Notes: generated by a model not told the origin, from the sequence alone. Positions 7,937-17,498 are shown, numbered from the stretch's first letter. The stretch: DNA of 64,000 bases from Reyranella sp. (GCA_029946105.1 JAQSDW010000196.1:44598-108597); one strand, 5' to 3'. Program-made: numbers and translations.

Positions 7937-9049
7937 TTATGCAGCCAGTTCGGCGACGAGACTTTCGCGTCGCCCGATGAAATTCTTTCCGCGATCGCCC
8001 GCCAGGGCGTCGTCGATCAGGCGTGACCAGTCGGCCGCCTTGATGCCGTGCTGGGTGGCGTCAGGCGAGACGCCGAGTTTCTGCAGGAAGGCTTCCAGCC
8101 GCGCGGCGCCCGCGGCGAGGTCGGGTCCGAAGATGCGGCGCAAGGCGGCGTCGCAGACGGCATCGCAGCCGGCCACGGCGCGCATCACCATGGGCAGGCT
8201 AAAGGAACAGGCGATGCCGTGCGGCACGCCGTGATGCAGCGTCAGATGGTAGGAGAGCGCATGGGCCAGCGCCGTGCGCGTGTTGGAAAAGGCAAGGCCG
8301 GCAAACAGGCTGGCCCGCGCGAGGCGGGTGCGCAGTGCCTCGTTCTTGAGATCGTCGGCCAGCAGCGGCAGGGCGTCGAGCACCTCGCGCGCGGCGACCT
8401 CGGCCAGCGAGCCTGACACCGGATTGGCGTTCACGTTCCAGATGCTCTCCAGCGCGTGGCTGAGCGCATCGAGGCCGGTGCTGATGGTGATCGCGCGCGG
8501 CAGGCCCGTGGTCAGCAGCGGATCGACCAGTGCCGCCTCGGGATAGAGCGTGTCGCGGGCGAGCGAGTATTTCTTCATCGCCCCGGTGTCCCATACCGTG
8601 GCCCACGAGGTGACCTCACTGCCGGTGCCGGCCGTGGTCGGCACGGCGATGATCGGCGTACGGCCAAGCGCTTCCCCCCCGATGCCGGTCTGCAGGTGAT
8701 AGCGAACCTTGTCGAAATCGCCCGATGCGGCGGCCAGGACCTTGGCTGCATCCATCACCGAACCACCACCCAGCGCCACGATCGCCTCGACCGGGCGCGC
8801 CGCGGCGGCATAGGTCCGGCAGGACTCGGCGAGGCCAATGAAATCCGGATTGGGGCCGATGTTGCGCACCATGACCGCCGGCTCGCCGGCCAGCACCACC
8901 ACGCGGCGCGTCAGATCGGCGAAGACGCCGCCGCCATTGGCATCGTCGTAGGTCACCAGGCAATAGGCCCGGCCGGCCAGCATCTCGCCCAGCGTCTCGA
9001 AGACGCCAGCGCCGAACTTCACGTCGACCGGATTACGGTAGCGCCACAT
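7937..9049 (-). CDS. Phosphonate-associated iron-containing alcohol dehydrogenase (PsrA-like)
   Basis: 370-residue group III (iron-dependent) alcohol dehydrogenase, read from the ATG at 9049; an upstream in-frame extension to 9121 would cut into the regulatory region. The NAD-binding GGGSVMDAAK motif is at about 94-103, followed by PTTAGTGSEVT. The metal site is formed by Asp and His in TGLDALSHALES and His in HHGVPHGIACSFSLP. Relatives that sit beside phn transporters are classed as phosphonate-metabolism Fe-ADH (PsrA). The likely role is NAD(P)H-dependent interconversion of an alcohol and aldehyde derived from a phosphonate. It is the first gene of the operon and divergent from the LysR regulator, which supports joint control. 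Confidence 0.88.
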   Translation of the reverse strand: MWRYRNPVDVKFGAGVFETLGEMLAGRAYCLVTYDDANGGGVFADLTRRVVVLAGEPAVMVRNIGPNPDFIGLAESCRTYAAAARPVEAIVALGGGSVMDAAKVLAAASGDFDKVRYHLQTGIGGEALGRTPIIAVPTTAGTGSEVTSWATVWDTGAMKKYSLARDTLYPEAALVDPLLTTGLPRAITISTGLDALSHALESIWNVNANPVSGSLAEVAAREVLDALPLLADDLKNEALRTRLARASLFAGLAFSNTRTALAHALSYHLTLHHGVPHGIACSFSLPMVMRAVAGCDAVCDAALRRIFGPDLAAGAARLEAFLQKLGVSPDATQHGIKAADWSRLIDDALAGDRGKNFIGRRESLVAELAA

Positions 9050-9074
9050 CCGCGCTTTCTCCCGATATTGCTTG

Positions 9075-9087
9075 TTGTTGGTGACAA
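9075..9087. promoter_or_regulatory. LysR-type T-N11-A box in the divergent promoter
   Basis: TTGT, TGGTG, ACAA forms a dyad with the T-N11-A pattern of LysR-family binding sites. It lies between the divergent start codons at 9049 and 9153, the position expected for control of both the phn operon and the regulator itself. Confidence 0.5.
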
Positions 9088-9152
9088 TCTTCCGGCCGGG
9101 TCTCACATTTATCCAATTCAAAGGTTCTTCAAGTCACATTGAGAAAATCAAT

Positions 9153-10073
9153 ATGAGGTACACCCAGCTCCGTTCCTTCCATGCCGTCGCCCAGCGGATG
9201 AGTTTCACCGCCGCGGCGCGCGAGCTCGGCGTCAGCCAGCCCACCATGACCACCCAGGTGAAGTCGCTCGAGGAGGAATTCGGCGTCGAGCTGTTCGTCC
9301 GGCGCGGCCGGCGCATCGAGCTCACCGAGACCGGCGACGGCCTGCTCGATATCACCCGCCGGCTGTTCTCGGACGAAAAAGAGGCGGCGGACTACCTCAA
9401 CGAGACGCGGGGGCTGAAGACGGGCCATCTGCGCGTCGGCGCGGTGGGTCCCTATCATGTCACCGACATGCTGGCCGCTTTCAATGCACGCTATCCCGGG
9501 ATCTACGTCTCGGTGACGGTCGGCAATTCACGCGACACGTTGCGCGACCTTCTGGACTACCGCACCGACGTCGCCGTGCTGGCGCATGTCGATCCCGACA
9601 CAAGGCTGATCGCGATCCCCTATCGGCGGCACAAGGTCGTGGTCATGTGTCCCGTCGATCACGCCTTCGCCCAGCGCCGCACGCTGCGTGCCCGCGACAT
9701 GGAAGGTCAGCGCCTGATCGTGCGCGAGGCGGGCTCGACGACGCGGCGCGCCTTCGACCAGGCGATGCGCGAGAAGGACGTACGGCCCAAGGTCGTGATG
9801 GAGATCGGCAGCCGAGAATCGATCCGCGAGGCAGTGGCCAAGGGGATCGGGCTCGGGGTCGTGTCCGAGGCCGAGTTCATCCCCGATTCGCGCATTCATG
9901 CCCTGCCGGTGACGGACGTGGAGATCTACACCTACGCCCATGTCGTCTATCTCAAGGAACGGCAGAACGCGCGGTTGGTGCGCGCCTTCCTCGATGTGCT
10001 GAGCGGCCTGCTCGCGATCGGTGCGGTCAGCCGGCCATCCAGCCGCCGTCGACCATCAGGTTCTCGCCGGTGA
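9153..10073 (+). CDS. LysR-family regulator of the phosphonate cluster
   Basis: 306-residue LysR-type regulator starting at ATG 9153 (MRYTQLRSFHAVA). The N-terminal winged helix covers about residues 1-60, with FTAAARELGVSQPTMTTQVKSLE as the recognition region. The co-inducer domain follows from about residue 90 (GHLRVGAVGPYHVTDMLAAF). It resembles the aminoethylphosphonate-associated LysR group. It is divergent from the iron-ADH/phnDCE operon with 103 bases between start codons. The 3' end overlaps the 3' end of the convergent SDR gene by 47 bases, and its last 20 or so residues are arginine- and serine-rich, which may reflect this read-through rather than a conserved tail. Confidence 0.9.
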   Translation: MRYTQLRSFHAVAQRMSFTAAARELGVSQPTMTTQVKSLEEEFGVELFVRRGRRIELTETGDGLLDITRRLFSDEKEAADYLNETRGLKTGHLRVGAVGPYHVTDMLAAFNARYPGIYVSVTVGNSRDTLRDLLDYRTDVAVLAHVDPDTRLIAIPYRRHKVVVMCPVDHAFAQRRTLRARDMEGQRLIVREAGSTTRRAFDQAMREKDVRPKVVMEIGSRESIREAVAKGIGLGVVSEAEFIPDSRIHALPVTDVEIYTYAHVVYLKERQNARLVRAFLDVLSGLLAIGAVSRPSSRRRPSGSRR

Positions 10074-10785
10074 TGAAGGTCGCCTCGTCCGACGCCAGGA
10101 AGAGCGCCGCGTTCGCCACGTCCTCGGAACGGCCGAGCCGCGGCAGCGGCGTGCGGGCATGGGAATAGTCGAGCCAGCGCGGCTCGACGGCGCGCCCGGT
10201 CTTGCCGGTCAGGATCTTGCCCGGCGCTACGGCGTTGCAGATGATGCTGTCGCGGCCGTAGTCCGCCGCGATCTGGCGCGTGAGATAGACCACGCCCGCC
10301 TTCGAGGTGCCGTAGGACACGTCCTCGGGCGAGGATATCATGCCGTGCTGTGAGGAGATGTTGACGATGCGCCCGCGCGCCTCGTGGCGGATCTCCTGGG
10401 TCAGCATCTGGCGCACGGCGGCGCGGCACATCAGGAAGACGCCGGCGAGATTGACCGCCATCACGCGGTTCCATTCTTCCAGGCTGGTGTCGGTCAACTT
10501 CTTGCCGATGCGGATGACGGCATCGTTCACCACGATATCGAGCCGGCCCGTCGGCAAGGCAGCGCGTCGCACCGCCTCGTCGACGTCCTTCTCGTTCGAG
10601 ACGTCACCCTGGAAGAAGGGTACGTCCAGAATCTTGTGCGTGGGCTCGCCGCCTTCGACCACCGCCTCGGTGATGTCCATCAGCAGCAGTGTAGCGCCTT
10701 CAGCCAGGAACCTGGTCGCGATGGCGCGGCCGATGCCTGAGGAGGCGCCGGTGATGAGGGCGGTCTTGCCGGCGAGACGTGTCAT
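10027..10785 (-). CDS. Short-chain dehydrogenase/reductase
   Basis: 252-residue classical SDR. The NAD(P)-binding TGASSGIG motif is at about 13-20 and the catalytic YGTSK at about 157-161, preceded by the NISS serine region. The FLASDEATFITGENLMVDGGWM ending is typical of the FabG-like group. It is the last gene of a seven-gene minus-strand operon, with 9 bases separating it from the preceding SDR. The substrate is unknown. VVNDAVIRIG stands where the usual NNAG motif would be, so the Asn-Ala-Gly element is altered here. Confidence 0.88.
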   Translation of the reverse strand: MTRLAGKTALITGASSGIGRAIATRFLAEGATLLLMDITEAVVEGGEPTHKILDVPFFQGDVSNEKDVDEAVRRAALPTGRLDIVVNDAVIRIGKKLTDTSLEEWNRVMAVNLAGVFLMCRAAVRQMLTQEIRHEARGRIVNISSQHGMISSPEDVSYGTSKAGVVYLTRQIAADYGRDSIICNAVAPGKILTGKTGRAVEPRWLDYSHARTPLPRLGRSEDVANAALFLASDEATFITGENLMVDGGWMAG

Positions 10786-10794
10786 CTGCCGCCG

Positions 10795-11595
10795 TCAGCC
10801 TCGCCGGACACTCGCGCCGCCATCCACCGGCAGGGTGACGCCAGTGATGAAGCTCGCCTCGTCGGACGCAAGGAACAGGGCGGCATTCGCCACGTCCCAG
10901 CCGGTGCCCATCTTCTTGCCGAGCGGCACCTTGGCGTCGCGCTCGGCCTCGACCTCGGCGCGCGTCTTCTTGAAGGTGCGGGCGCGGGTGTCGACAGCCA
11001 TCGGCGTGTTCATCAGGCCGGGCAGGATGACGTTGGCGCGGATACCGTAGGCGGCGTTCTGGTAGGCGAGCTGCTCGGTGAAGGACACCATCGCGGCCTT
11101 GGTCGCCTTGTAGGCGACATAAGGATAGGTGGTGATCACGGCCATCGAGGAGATGTTGATGATGGCGCCGCTCTTCTGGGCGCGCATGATCGGGATCACG
11201 TGCTTGGCGGCCAGGATGCAGCTCTTGAGATTGATCGCCACGCAGCGGTCGAATGCCTCCTCGGTGATCTCGAGCAGCTCGGCGTCACCACCCGAGAGGC
11301 TGACGCCGACATTGTTGTGCAGGATGTCGATGCGGCCCCAGCGGCTGTGCGCATCGGCCACCATGGCCTTGATCTCGGCTTCCTTGGTGACGTCGGCCTT
11401 GAAGGCCATCGCCGTGCCCTGGTTGGCGCCGATCATCTCGACCGTCTCCTGGGCCGATTTGAGATTGTGGTCGACGCACAGGACCTTGGCGCCTTCGCGC
11501 GCGAAGGTGAGGGCCGTCGCACGGCCGTTGCCCATGCCTTCGCCGGGGCTCTGGCCGGCGCCGACGACGATGGCGACGCGATCTTTGAGGCGCAT
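10795..11595 (-). CDS. Short-chain dehydrogenase/reductase
   Basis: 266-residue SDR. The glycine-rich motif is extended (GAGQSPGEGMGNGRA), as in a subgroup that also includes the SDR at 12165-12980. NNVG takes the place of NNAG, and the catalytic YKATK is preceded by NISSM. The C-terminus ITGVTLPVDGGAS is typical. The gene starts one base from the stop of the upstream carboxymuconolactone-type gene, so they are translationally close. Having two members of the same unusual SDR subgroup in one operon suggests successive oxidations of related substrates. Confidence 0.88.
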   Translation of the reverse strand: MRLKDRVAIVVGAGQSPGEGMGNGRATALTFAREGAKVLCVDHNLKSAQETVEMIGANQGTAMAFKADVTKEAEIKAMVADAHSRWGRIDILHNNVGVSLSGGDAELLEITEEAFDRCVAINLKSCILAAKHVIPIMRAQKSGAIINISSMAVITTYPYVAYKATKAAMVSFTEQLAYQNAAYGIRANVILPGLMNTPMAVDTRARTFKKTRAEVEAERDAKVPLGKKMGTGWDVANAALFLASDEASFITGVTLPVDGGASVRRG

Positions 11596-11596
11596 G

Positions 11597-12151
11597 TCAG
11601 GACACTCCCGGAATCGGATACTGCTTCAGGACTTCTTTGTAGTGGGGCTCGTTGTCCATCTTCATGGTGGCGAGCACGCGCACGACCGCGCAGTAGAATG
11701 CGATGGTGAGCACGAGATCGGTCATGTGCTCGTTGCTGAGGTCCTTCTTGATCTCGGCGAAGGTGGCGTCGGACATGGCGAGATCGCGCACCATCTCGCG
11801 CGCGCCCTTCAGGATCACCCGGGCCAGCGGCTCGAGTTTGGAAGTCTTGCCTTCGGTCTCAAGGAAAAGGTTCTGGATGTCCTCGTCGGTGACGCCGAAT
11901 TCCTTGCCGATCTTCACGTGGTGGGTGAACTCGTATTCCGACTTCTCCATCCAGCCGACCTGGAGGATGGCGAGCTCGCGCAGGCGCGGATTGAGCGTGC
12001 TCTTGTTGCGGATGTAGCCGCCGACGCCATGGAAGGCGCGCGCCATGCCGGGCGAATTGACGAGCAGCCGCGTGAGATTGATCGGCCGCTTGAGCAGCTC
12101 CTTGTGTTCGGGCGGAAGCTGATCGGCATCGAGATAGGGCAGGCGGGCCAT
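11597..12151 (-). CDS. Carboxymuconolactone decarboxylase-family protein
   Basis: 184-residue protein from ATG 12151 (MARLPYLDADQLP). It has the CMD/AhpD-like helical domain with LRELAILQVGWMEKSEYEFTHHVKIGKEFGVTDEDI at about 60-95, where the HH pair corresponds to the conserved family histidine. The CxxC pair of AhpD peroxidases is absent, which argues against a peroxidase and for a lactone decarboxylase-like or unknown role. It lies between SDR genes in the operon. The equivalent position in other catabolic operons often holds such single-domain CMD proteins of unproven function. Confidence 0.82.
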   Translation of the reverse strand: MARLPYLDADQLPPEHKELLKRPINLTRLLVNSPGMARAFHGVGGYIRNKSTLNPRLRELAILQVGWMEKSEYEFTHHVKIGKEFGVTDEDIQNLFLETEGKTSKLEPLARVILKGAREMVRDLAMSDATFAEIKKDLSNEHMTDLVLTIAFYCAVVRVLATMKMDNEPHYKEVLKQYPIPGVS

Positions 12152-12164
12152 CTTGTTCGTCTCC

Positions 12165-12980
12165 TCACTGAGCTGCTGAATCGCGTTCCGGGCCCTGCAG
12201 CGTGACGCCGCCGTCGACCACCAGCACGTGGCCGGTGATGTAGCGGGCGTGGTTGCTGAGCAGGAAGCGCACGGCATGGCCGATGTCCCAGCCGGTGCCC
12301 TCGATCTTGAGCACCGAGGCCTTGGCGCGCTGGGCGCGGTTGGCCTCGCTCATGCCGTTGCCGCGATTGACCATCGGCGTGTACATCGGGCCGGGGCAGA
12401 TGCAGTTGACCCGGACGTGGTCGCGGCCGTGATCGACCGCCATCGCCTGCGTGAGTCCGATGACCGCCGCCTTGGAGACCGTGTAGGTCGTGAGGCCGCG
12501 TGGCCGCAGCGCCGAGATCGACGAGATGTTGACGATGGCACCGCCCTTGGCCGTCTTGATCATGGCCGGGATCGCATGCTTGGAGAGCAGGAACATCGTC
12601 TCGACGTTCACTTGCATCACGCGCCGGTATTCCTCGGGCTTCTCGTCGACCACGCTGCCGCGGCTGCCGATGCCGACGTTGTTGTCGAGGAAATCGAGCC
12701 GGCCCCAGCGGTCGACCGCGGCATCGACCAAACGCTTGCATTCGGCTTCCTGGGTGACGTCGCCGGCATGTGCCGCCGCCGTGCCGCCTTCGGCCTTGAT
12801 CATCTCGGCCGTGCGTTCGGCGAGTTTCAGATCGAGGTCGGCCACCAGCACCTTGGCGCCGGCGCGCGCCAGCAGAATTGCTGCTGCCCGGCCGTTGCCG
12901 ATACCGTCGCCGACTGCGCCGCCGCCGGAAATGATCGCAACCTTGCCGGACAGGCCGGCGTCGTCCTCGGGACCCTTCAT
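12165..12980 (-). CDS. Short-chain dehydrogenase/reductase
   Basis: 271-residue SDR from ATG 12980 (MKGPEDDAGLSGKVAII). It has the same extended nucleotide-binding loop as the SDR at 10795-11595 (GGGAVGDGIGNGRAAA), then NNVG, the NISSI serine and the YTVSK catalytic motif. It ends ITGHVLVVDGGVTLQG. An AGGAG-like sequence lies shortly before the ATG. Longer upstream starts would intrude on the lactonase gene and are rich in Arg/Pro without homology. It belongs to the seven-gene operon. Confidence 0.88.
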   Translation of the reverse strand: MKGPEDDAGLSGKVAIISGGGAVGDGIGNGRAAAILLARAGAKVLVADLDLKLAERTAEMIKAEGGTAAAHAGDVTQEAECKRLVDAAVDRWGRLDFLDNNVGIGSRGSVVDEKPEEYRRVMQVNVETMFLLSKHAIPAMIKTAKGGAIVNISSISALRPRGLTTYTVSKAAVIGLTQAMAVDHGRDHVRVNCICPGPMYTPMVNRGNGMSEANRAQRAKASVLKIEGTGWDIGHAVRFLLSNHARYITGHVLVVDGGVTLQGPERDSAAQ

Positions 12981-13005
12981 CTCATTCTCCTCGGGGCAAT
13001 CGCCC

Positions 13006-13845
13006 TCATGGCAATCCGGCGCCGGGCACGTCGACCCGCATGGTCTCGATGCGGCCCTCGAGCGTCTTCGCCGTGGTTGGCCCGCTCTTCGAATTGGTGA
13101 CGACGAACAGGGTGCGTCGATCCTTGCCACCCAGCATGCAGGCATAGGCGCCGCGGGGTGCGAGATCGAGACTGTGCGTGATCTTGCCGCCTTCGAGCAC
13201 GCGCAGCACGCGGCGGCCGAACGGATCGCTGACCCAGATCGCGCCCTCCTCGTCGAGGCAGATGCCGTCGGGGAAGCAGCCTTCGATGGTGGCCCAAGTG
13301 CGGCGATTGGAGAGCGAGCCGTCGGCCGCGACGTCGAATGCCGTGAGGCGATGGGCGAAGGTCTCGCCTACGATCATGGTCTTGCCGTCGGGCGTGATCA
13401 CGGTGCCGTTGGGAAACAGGAGATCGTCGGCCGCCTTGTGCACCGAGCGATCTGTGTCGACGCGGATCAGGCAGGTCGTGCGCTCTGCCTCGCCGGCATG
13501 GCGGTCGAAGCCGAAATTTCCGACGTAGGCGCGGCCCTTGGCGTCGACGATCATGTCGTTGCAGTGGCCGGTCGCCAGCGACCCCAACTCAGCCTCGACC
13601 GAGAGCTTGCCGCCCGAGAAACGCATCAGGCGACGGTCGGTCATGCTCACGATCAACATCGTTCCGTCGGGCCGCCAGCCCAGCCCCGACGGTTGGCCCG
13701 GCACTTCGACGATTGTCTCGGCCTTGCCGCTCTCGTCGACCGTCCGAACCTGGTGGACATAGAAGTCGGAGAAGTAGAGGCGGTCGTTCCGCCAGCGCGG
13801 CCCCTCGCCGAAGGAGAGACCGGTAAGGAGCGGTTCGAGTTTCAT
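13006..13845 (-). CDS. SMP-30/gluconolactonase-family lactonase
   Basis: 279-residue six-bladed beta-propeller protein. The N-terminal metal-ligand Glu is in SFGEGPRW (about residues 11-18). Conserved Asn and Asp ligands follow in VVTNSKSG-type and PDGICLDEEGAIWVSD segments. This family hydrolyses sugar or other lactones with a divalent metal. In an operon of dehydrogenases it plausibly opens a lactone formed by an SDR or the class III ADH. It sits between a metallo-hydrolase and an SDR with gaps of 10-25 bases. Confidence 0.86.
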   Translation of the reverse strand: MKLEPLLTGLSFGEGPRWRNDRLYFSDFYVHQVRTVDESGKAETIVEVPGQPSGLGWRPDGTMLIVSMTDRRLMRFSGGKLSVEAELGSLATGHCNDMIVDAKGRAYVGNFGFDRHAGEAERTTCLIRVDTDRSVHKAADDLLFPNGTVITPDGKTMIVGETFAHRLTAFDVAADGSLSNRRTWATIEGCFPDGICLDEEGAIWVSDPFGRRVLRVLEGGKITHSLDLAPRGAYACMLGGKDRRTLFVVTNSKSGPTTAKTLEGRIETMRVDVPGAGLP

Positions 13846-13855
13846 TGCCTCTTCC

Positions 13856-14734
13856 TCACTTCACGACATCCCAGTCGATGCGGAAGCTGTCGCCCTGCGG
13901 CTGGATGTAGCCTGCATTGGCGCCGGGGAAGTGGGCGGGACAGAGAAGAGAGTTGGTTTCGACGCAATCCTCAAGGAGCTGGCGGCGGCTCTTGGCCGAC
14001 ATTTCCTGGTCCCAGCAGAACTGGCTCGACCAGTCGGGATGATAGACCTGGATCGGGTGATGCATGATGTCGCCCGAGAAGCAGGCCTGCTTGCCGGCGT
14101 CCTTCAGGTTGATGGCGATCGATCCCGGTGTATGGCCGGGATAGTCCTTGATGGTGAGCATCGGATCGGGTTGGTGGTCGCTCTCGATCATGATGGCGCG
14201 GCCGGCCTCGACGATGGGCAACACCGAATCGTCGAACGACCCGTCATTGACGCCGTCCTTGGTCTTGCGCTCATTGTCCCAGTGCGCGTACTCGCGCTTG
14301 GCGAACAGATAGCGCGCATTGGGAAATGTCGGCACCCAGCGGCCATTCTCGAGCTTGGTGTTCCAGCCCACGTGATCGATATGCAGATGCGTGCACATCA
14401 CGAAGTCGACCGACTCGGGCGGACAGCCGCAGGCGCGGAGGCGATTGAGGAACGGCGTGTCGAGCTTGTTCCAGGCTGCGTTGTGGCGCTGCTTGTCGTT
14501 GCCGAGGCAGGTGTCGATCAGGATTGTGTGGCGGCCGGTCTTCACGACCCAGGTGTGCACGGAGCCCACGAGGCGATCGGAACCCGCCTCGACATGATCG
14601 GGCACCATCCAGCCCTTCTGCGCGTCGAAGGCCTGCTGGTCGAACTTGGGGAACATGCGGTTGGGCCGGAAGCCTGCGGCGCATAGTTCCTCGACCTTCT
14701 CGACGGTGGCGCCACCGATCTTGCGAACCGTCAT
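13856..14734 (-). CDS. MBL-fold metallo-hydrolase
   Basis: 292-residue metallo-beta-lactamase-fold hydrolase from ATG 14734 (MTVRKIGG), with an AGGAAG ribosome-binding site. The zinc motif THLHIDHVGW gives H116, H118, D120 and H121. Further ligands are in DYPGHTPGS and FSGDIMHHP. The fold with an N-terminal extension of about 50 residues and a CxxH-like AHFPGANAG near the end resembles AttM/AhlD-like or quinolone-type hydrolases, but no substrate can be assigned. In this operon hydrolysis of a thioester or lactone is most likely. It is next to the class III alcohol dehydrogenase, a pairing that recalls S-formylglutathione-type thioester chemistry. Confidence 0.87.
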   Translation of the reverse strand: MTVRKIGGATVEKVEELCAAGFRPNRMFPKFDQQAFDAQKGWMVPDHVEAGSDRLVGSVHTWVVKTGRHTILIDTCLGNDKQRHNAAWNKLDTPFLNRLRACGCPPESVDFVMCTHLHIDHVGWNTKLENGRWVPTFPNARYLFAKREYAHWDNERKTKDGVNDGSFDDSVLPIVEAGRAIMIESDHQPDPMLTIKDYPGHTPGSIAINLKDAGKQACFSGDIMHHPIQVYHPDWSSQFCWDQEMSAKSRRQLLEDCVETNSLLCPAHFPGANAGYIQPQGDSFRIDWDVVK

Positions 14735-14745
14735 GGCGCTTCCTC

Positions 14746-15858
<1,113 letters not shown>

Positions 15859-15941
15859 GCGAACGCCCCCAAGCTTGCGAAGCGGGGAGCCTAGAGCAGG
15901 GAAGCGGCTCCAGTCCATGCCACCTCGGTCATCGTGCGGAA

Positions 15942-16232
15942 TTAGAGATCGTCAGGCCAAAGCTGAGCGCCGTGCTGGATTGTCAGCAATTCGATGTCAT
16001 CGGCACGAATCCGATAAGCAACAATGTACGGTGTCCCGACGACGACCAACTCGCGCGTGCCGCGAATGCGTCCCGGGCGACCGCGCCCAGGTGCTTTGCC
16101 TAGTCGTTGAACAGCTAGAGCAATGGTCCCGACAACCCGCGCCGCGGCGGTGGGATTGTCGGCTTCAATGTACGCGCCGATTTCTTCAAGGCGACGCCTG
16201 GCGCGCCTCGTCCAGCGGACGACGCGCTTCAC
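15942..16232 (-). CDS. RelE/ParE-family toxin
   Basis: 96-residue basic protein beginning with GTG at 16232. The pattern VRWTRRARRRLEEIGAYIEADNPTAA is typical of the ParE/RelE fold, and the C-terminal strand reads IVAYRIRADDIELLTIQHGAQLWP. ParE relatives poison DNA gyrase while RelE relatives cut mRNA. The visible residues do not decide which applies. It overlaps the antitoxin stop codon by four bases (GTGA), so translation is coupled and the antitoxin is made first. Confidence 0.88.
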   Translation of the reverse strand: MKRVVRWTRRARRRLEEIGAYIEADNPTAAARVVGTIALAVQRLGKAPGRGRPGRIRGTRELVVVGTPYIVAYRIRADDIELLTIQHGAQLWPDDL

Positions 16233-16474
16233 CGCCGACGCTTGCGCTGGGTGTACTTGGCGATGGTTGCGGCCACTTCGGCATCAGTGGCGAAGTCGCC
16301 CTGGTCAGCTTCGCGCAAGCCCGCTTCGATGTCGGCGAGCTGCCATGCCTCGCGTGTCACGAAATCGCCGATTGCCTGGGCCGCCACATAGGACCGTGAC
16401 CGGTCCAGCTTCGCGGCGAGCGCGTCCAGCTTCTTTGCTACATCGTCGGGCAATCGAATGGTAAATGCCGACAT
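16229..16474 (-). CDS. CopG/ribbon-helix-helix antitoxin
   Basis: 81-residue protein with the ribbon-helix-helix signature at its N-terminus: MSAFTIRLPDDVAKKLDALA, then DRSRSYVAAQAIGDFV. The C-terminal part (about 45-80) is acidic then basic and would wrap the toxin. It is the first gene of the pair, with a GGAG ribosome-binding site, and is expected to repress the operon through the palindrome at 16485-16519. Confidence 0.88.
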   Translation of the reverse strand: MSAFTIRLPDDVAKKLDALAAKLDRSRSYVAAQAIGDFVTREAWQLADIEAGLREADQGDFATDAEVAATIAKYTQRKRRR

Positions 16475-16484
16475 GGTTCACTCC

Positions 16485-16519
16485 GGTTCAATTTGATCCA
16501 TTTTGGACCAAATTGAACC
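16485..16519. promoter_or_regulatory. Operator palindrome of the toxin-antitoxin operon
   Basis: The left arm GGTTCAATTTGATCCA (16485-16500), three T bases, and the right arm TGGACCAAATTGAACC (16504-16519) pair with one mismatch in 16. It starts 10 bases upstream of the antitoxin ATG, and half-site GGTTCA occurs once more at 16475-16480. This is the expected binding site for the ribbon-helix-helix antitoxin. Confidence 0.75.
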
Positions 16520-16529
16520 ATCATTCCAG

Positions 16530-17495
16530 TCAAGCCGTCAAACGAGCCAATTCCGTCTTCGCGGCCTTGTACTGATCAACAAGCCGCTGGCAGAGCTCGG
16601 CGGCGGCGGGGATGTCCTCGATGTTCCCGACGCCGTGGCCCGCCGTATAGATGTCCTTCCAGCGCTTCTTGTTCTCCTGCGCGGCCACGATCTTGCCCGG
16701 TAGGGTCGTGCGCAGCACGTCGAGGTCGACGCCGGCCGCTAGCAGGCTGGGTGTCAGCCAGTTGGCCGGCGCACCGTCGATCGAGGCGGTGAGGAAGACG
16801 TCGGTCGCGCGGGTCGCGAGGATCATGTCCTTGTGCGCGGCGGCCGCCATCGCCTCCTGGGTCGCGATGAAGCGCGTGCCGATATAGGCGAGGTCGGCGC
16901 CCATCGCCTCGGCCGCCAGCACGTCGCGGCCGGTGGTCTGGCCGCCCGCCAGCACGACGGCAAAGTGATCGCCCAGCTGGCGCACCTCGTTCATGAGGGC
17001 GAAGGGATTGATGGTGCCGGTATGGCCGCCGGCACCGCCCGCCACGGCGATCACGCCGTCGACGCCGGCCTCCAGCGCCTTCTCGGCATGGCGGCGGTTG
17101 GCGATGTCGTGCAGCGCCACCGCGCCCCAGCCATGGATGCGCTTGATGGCGTCGCCCGGTGCGCCTTTCGACGTCAGCACCACCGGCACCTTGTATTTCT
17201 CGACCAGCTCGAGGTCGCCGGCGTAGCGCGGGTTGGAGGCGTGGACGACCAGGTTCACCGCCCAGGGTGCCGGCTTCCTGCCCGAGTCTTCGAGGCGCTT
17301 CATGCCGTCCTGCATCTCGTCGAGCCAGGCCTGGAACTCCTCGCGGCTGCGCGTGCCGTGGGCGGGGAAGCTGCCCATGACTCCTTCGGCGCAGCAGGCG
17401 AGCGTCAGCGCGGGATTGGACACCAGGAACATGGGGGCGGCGATGGCGGGGATCGCCATGCGCTCCATCAGTTTCTTCACTTCAGCGCGCGCCAT
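16530..17495 (-). CDS. Nitronate monooxygenase (2-nitropropane dioxygenase family)
   Basis: 321-residue FMN-dependent TIM-barrel enzyme of the NMO family, which oxidises alkyl nitronates. Family features are the N-terminal IPAIAAPMFLVSNPALT, the central AGGAGGHTGTINPF flavin-contact motif with its histidine at about 163, the following VLAGGQTTGRDVLAAEAMGADLAYIGTRF phosphate-binding region, and the C-terminal GHGVGNIEDIP. The stop codon lies three bases from the downstream-transcribed neighbour, so it is co-transcribed with the two CoA-transferases. Some members of this family act on other substrates, so nitronate oxidation is a family-level inference. Confidence 0.88.
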   Translation of the reverse strand: MARAEVKKLMERMAIPAIAAPMFLVSNPALTLACCAEGVMGSFPAHGTRSREEFQAWLDEMQDGMKRLEDSGRKPAPWAVNLVVHASNPRYAGDLELVEKYKVPVVLTSKGAPGDAIKRIHGWGAVALHDIANRRHAEKALEAGVDGVIAVAGGAGGHTGTINPFALMNEVRQLGDHFAVVLAGGQTTGRDVLAAEAMGADLAYIGTRFIATQEAMAAAAHKDMILATRATDVFLTASIDGAPANWLTPSLLAAGVDLDVLRTTLPGKIVAAQENKKRWKDIYTAGHGVGNIEDIPAAAELCQRLVDQYKAAKTELARLTA

Positions 17496-17498
17496 GGC

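Noticed and set aside
4848..8234. Long open frame of over 1100 codons on the plus strand
   Set aside because: It lies wholly opposite the binding-protein, phnE, phnC and phnD genes, is rich in His/Asp/Gly typical of the reverse of high-GC genes, and has no recognisable domain.
12490..14067. Open frame of over 500 codons on the plus strand
   Set aside because: Antisense to SDR, lactonase and metallo-hydrolase genes, each with clear motifs; no domain in this frame.
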